NCBI GenBank assembly: GCA_002364555.1
Contig: DEYM01000149.1
Coordinates: 1 to 7,337 of the forward strand
Source of the DNA: Phycisphaerales bacterium UBA3158
GTDB taxonomy: Bacteria; Planctomycetota; Phycisphaerae; Phycisphaerales; SM1A02
DNA: 7,337 nucleotides
Direction: 5' to 3'
Shown: piece by piece, positions 6,623-7,337 of the stretch
How positions within the stretch are numbered: position 1 is the first letter of the stretch
Layout of the letters: the number at the start of each line of letters is the position of its first letter
The notes under the pieces: model-generated
Databases searched by the model: none
The model's input: the letters and a program-made list of their open reading frames with translations, nothing else
What the model was told of the DNA's origin: nothing
Position numbers and translations under genes: made by a program

Positions 6623-6624
6623 GT

Positions 6625-7029
6625 TCAGTCTTTGGCCGAAGGCCGGAAGGTCATGCCCGACTCGACATGGAAATTGATGAACTCGCCTGGCTTGCACTTG
6701 GCCAGGTCGGATGCCTGCTCGACCTCGATCACCATCGGGATCGCGGATCTCACCAGAACGGATCCATTCTCGTCGCACTTGATCACACGCCCCGCCACGA
6801 TCCGCGGCTGACCCTGGAGCGGCTCGATGAATGCGCCGCCTCCGGTAGCCTGATGCACCTTCAAGGCCGTGGCATGGGCCGAACCAACGATCCGGCTTCC
6901 AACCATGGATGAATCGACTGATCCAGCGTGCGTCAAATGAATCTCGTACGAGTTTCCAGGCGGATGAAGAACGACGGAATCGGCATTCGTTTCCTTGACG
7001 ATCGATTCGAACTGGGCAGCCGTTGTCAT
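6625..7029 (-). CDS. Conserved-looking protein of unknown function, beta-rich, coupled to the Moco enzyme gene
   Basis: A 134-residue soluble protein with no signal peptide or membrane segment, which I cannot place in a named family. The composition and strand pattern suggest a small beta-barrel, possibly split-barrel or OB-like. An N-terminal helix (1-14) is followed by alternating strands around VVLHPP, YEIHLTH and GSRIVGSAHATALKVH. A GGGAFIEPLQGQPRIVAGRVI segment spans about 63-83 and a CKPGEFINFHVESGMTFRP tail spans about 112-130. Cys84 and Cys112 are its only cysteines. The ATG at 7029 is supported by an AGGAGA ribosome binding site 8 bases upstream; reading further to 7158 crosses the intergenic promoter region. 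It ends 2 bases before the molybdopterin enzyme, so the two are likely made together. A partner or chaperone role is possible but is only inference from position. Confidence 0.82.
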   Translation of the reverse strand: MTTAAQFESIVKETNADSVVLHPPGNSYEIHLTHAGSVDSSMVGSRIVGSAHATALKVHQATGGGAFIEPLQGQPRIVAGRVIKCDENGSVLVRSAIPMVIEVEQASDLAKCKPGEFINFHVESGMTFRPSAKD

Positions 7030-7037
7030 GCTGAAAT

Positions 7038-7043
7038 TCTCCT
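7038..7043 (-). promoter_or_regulatory. Ribosome binding site of the 134-aa protein
   Basis: The minus strand reads AGGAGA, the strongest Shine-Dalgarno match in the window, with an 8-base spacer to the ATG at 7029. It rules out the longer in-frame reading up to 7158. Confidence 0.7.
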
Positions 7044-7185
7044 GATGGATGTGCACCGTACCCCGACATGACGGGCTTCTCCAGTTGATAAACGATGAAA
7101 AAACCCCTCGCCAGCCAAACCTCCCCCAGTAGACTGGTAAAGCTCCCCTCATCAGCAAGGTGGCCTCATGCCTCTTCAGACAAAC
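7044..7185. promoter_or_regulatory. Divergent intergenic region with a 12-bp near-palindrome and a mini-ORF
   Basis: This non-coding stretch separates two divergent genes and should hold both promoters. No pair of convincing -35/-10 boxes was found; TTGATA at 7085-7090 resembles a plus-strand -35 but has no matching -10 at 16-18 bases. A near-palindrome CCAGTAGACTGG lies at 7126-7137 (5-bp perfect arms around AG) and may be an operator. A seven-codon open frame including its stop, ATG at 7168 to TGA ending 7188, is preceded by AAGG; its stop overlaps the Shine-Dalgarno of the next gene. Functions are inferred and weak. Confidence 0.3.
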
Positions 7186-7191
7186 TGAGGA
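7186..7191 (+). promoter_or_regulatory. Ribosome binding site of the partial gene at the right edge
   Basis: TGAGGA sits 8 bases before the ATG at 7200 and supports that start. Its first three bases are also the stop codon of the mini-ORF beginning at 7168. Confidence 0.55.
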
Positions 7192-7199
7192 TTCTGATT

Positions 7200-7337
7200 A
7201 TGCCGCACACTCAACGCAAGACCAAACGCCGCCTGCCTCGACCGATCGAAGTGAGTGTGCAATTCGTCGCTGTGATCGTGTTTGGCCTCATTATGGCTTC
7301 AGGCACAGTCGAGAGATCCCTCCCGGATTCGTCAGAC
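7200..7337 (+). CDS. Start of a membrane-anchored or secreted protein (truncated by the window edge)
   Basis: Forty-six codons stay open to the end of the window. Residues 1-15 are strongly basic (Arg and Lys at 6, 7, 9, 10, 11 and 14), and residues 18-34 form a hydrophobic segment (VSVQFVAVIVFGLIMAS). Acidic, polar residues follow. That is the layout of an uncleaved signal anchor or a long signal peptide, with the rest of the protein outside the cytoplasm. The ATG is supported by TGAGGA 8 bases upstream. The visible part shows no domain, so function cannot be assigned. Confidence 0.7.
   Translation, partial: MPHTQRKTKRRLPRPIEVSVQFVAVIVFGLIMASGTVERSLPDSSD

Noticed and set aside
6623..7069. 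N-terminal extension of the molybdopterin enzyme reading frame
   Set aside because: It overlaps the well-supported 134-aa gene in another frame, is Arg/Gly rich without domain similarity, and the enzyme's family length fits the start at 6622.
7200..7250. Twin-arginine signal in the partial gene at the right edge
   Set aside because: RR is present, but the following residues (LPRP) do not fit the S/T-R-R-x-F-L-K pattern and the hydrophobic segment lacks a visible cleavage motif.

Overview
The window is a compact, moderately GC-rich (roughly 57-60% by eye) bacterial chromosome segment. It holds eight complete protein-coding genes and the first 46 codons of a ninth. No RNA genes, insertion sequences, CRISPR arrays or phage genes were seen. 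The mix of genes is compatible with a Planctomycetota genome, perhaps Phycisphaerae: a short citrate synthase, a rhomboid with a C-terminal helical-repeat tail next to trpF, a small lipoprotein with a 'NNIxRWKxQF'-like core, and a small beta-rich protein beside a sulfite-oxidase-fold enzyme. That placement rests on remembered sequence flavour and is an inference. The genes look chromosomal and housekeeping or mildly accessory; nothing suggests recent transfer.

Layout, left to right. (1) 30-1184, minus: citrate synthase gltA, with a good ribosome binding site. (2) 1185-1360: divergent intergenic region with an AT-rich island and a 23-bp imperfect dyad, the best operator candidate in the window. 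(3) 1361-2542, plus: rhomboid-family intramembrane protease with a soluble helical C-terminal tail. It overlaps by ATGA (4 bp) the next gene, trpF (2539-3177, plus). (4) trpF converges on and overlaps by 9 bp moaC (3169-3630, minus). moaC is itself overlapped by 4 bp by the upstream YtcJ-like amidohydrolase (3627-5201, minus). (5) 5202-5281: an 80-bp divergent gap with a perfect 10-bp palindrome, then a predicted lipoprotein of unknown function (5282-5986, plus). (6) The lipoprotein stop codon abuts the stop of a minus-strand pair: a 134-aa protein of unknown function (6625-7029) followed 2 bp later by a 211-aa sulfite-oxidase-fold molybdopterin enzyme (5987-6622). (7) 7030-7199: a divergent gap with a short palindrome and a mini-ORF, then the start of a membrane-anchored or secreted protein cut by the window edge.

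Functional themes. Central metabolism is represented by gltA, and tryptophan synthesis by a trpF away from other trp genes. Molybdenum cofactor is a local thread: moaC makes the cofactor's first pyranopterin intermediate, and a Moco-binding oxidoreductase is encoded about 2.4 kb away on the same strand. The least characterised parts are the 134-aa protein coupled to the Moco enzyme, the lipoprotein, and the rhomboid's C-terminal tail. I did not find a clear new multi-gene system. The most promising lead is the coupled unknown protein plus Moco enzyme pair, and the best regulatory lead is the dyad upstream of gltA.
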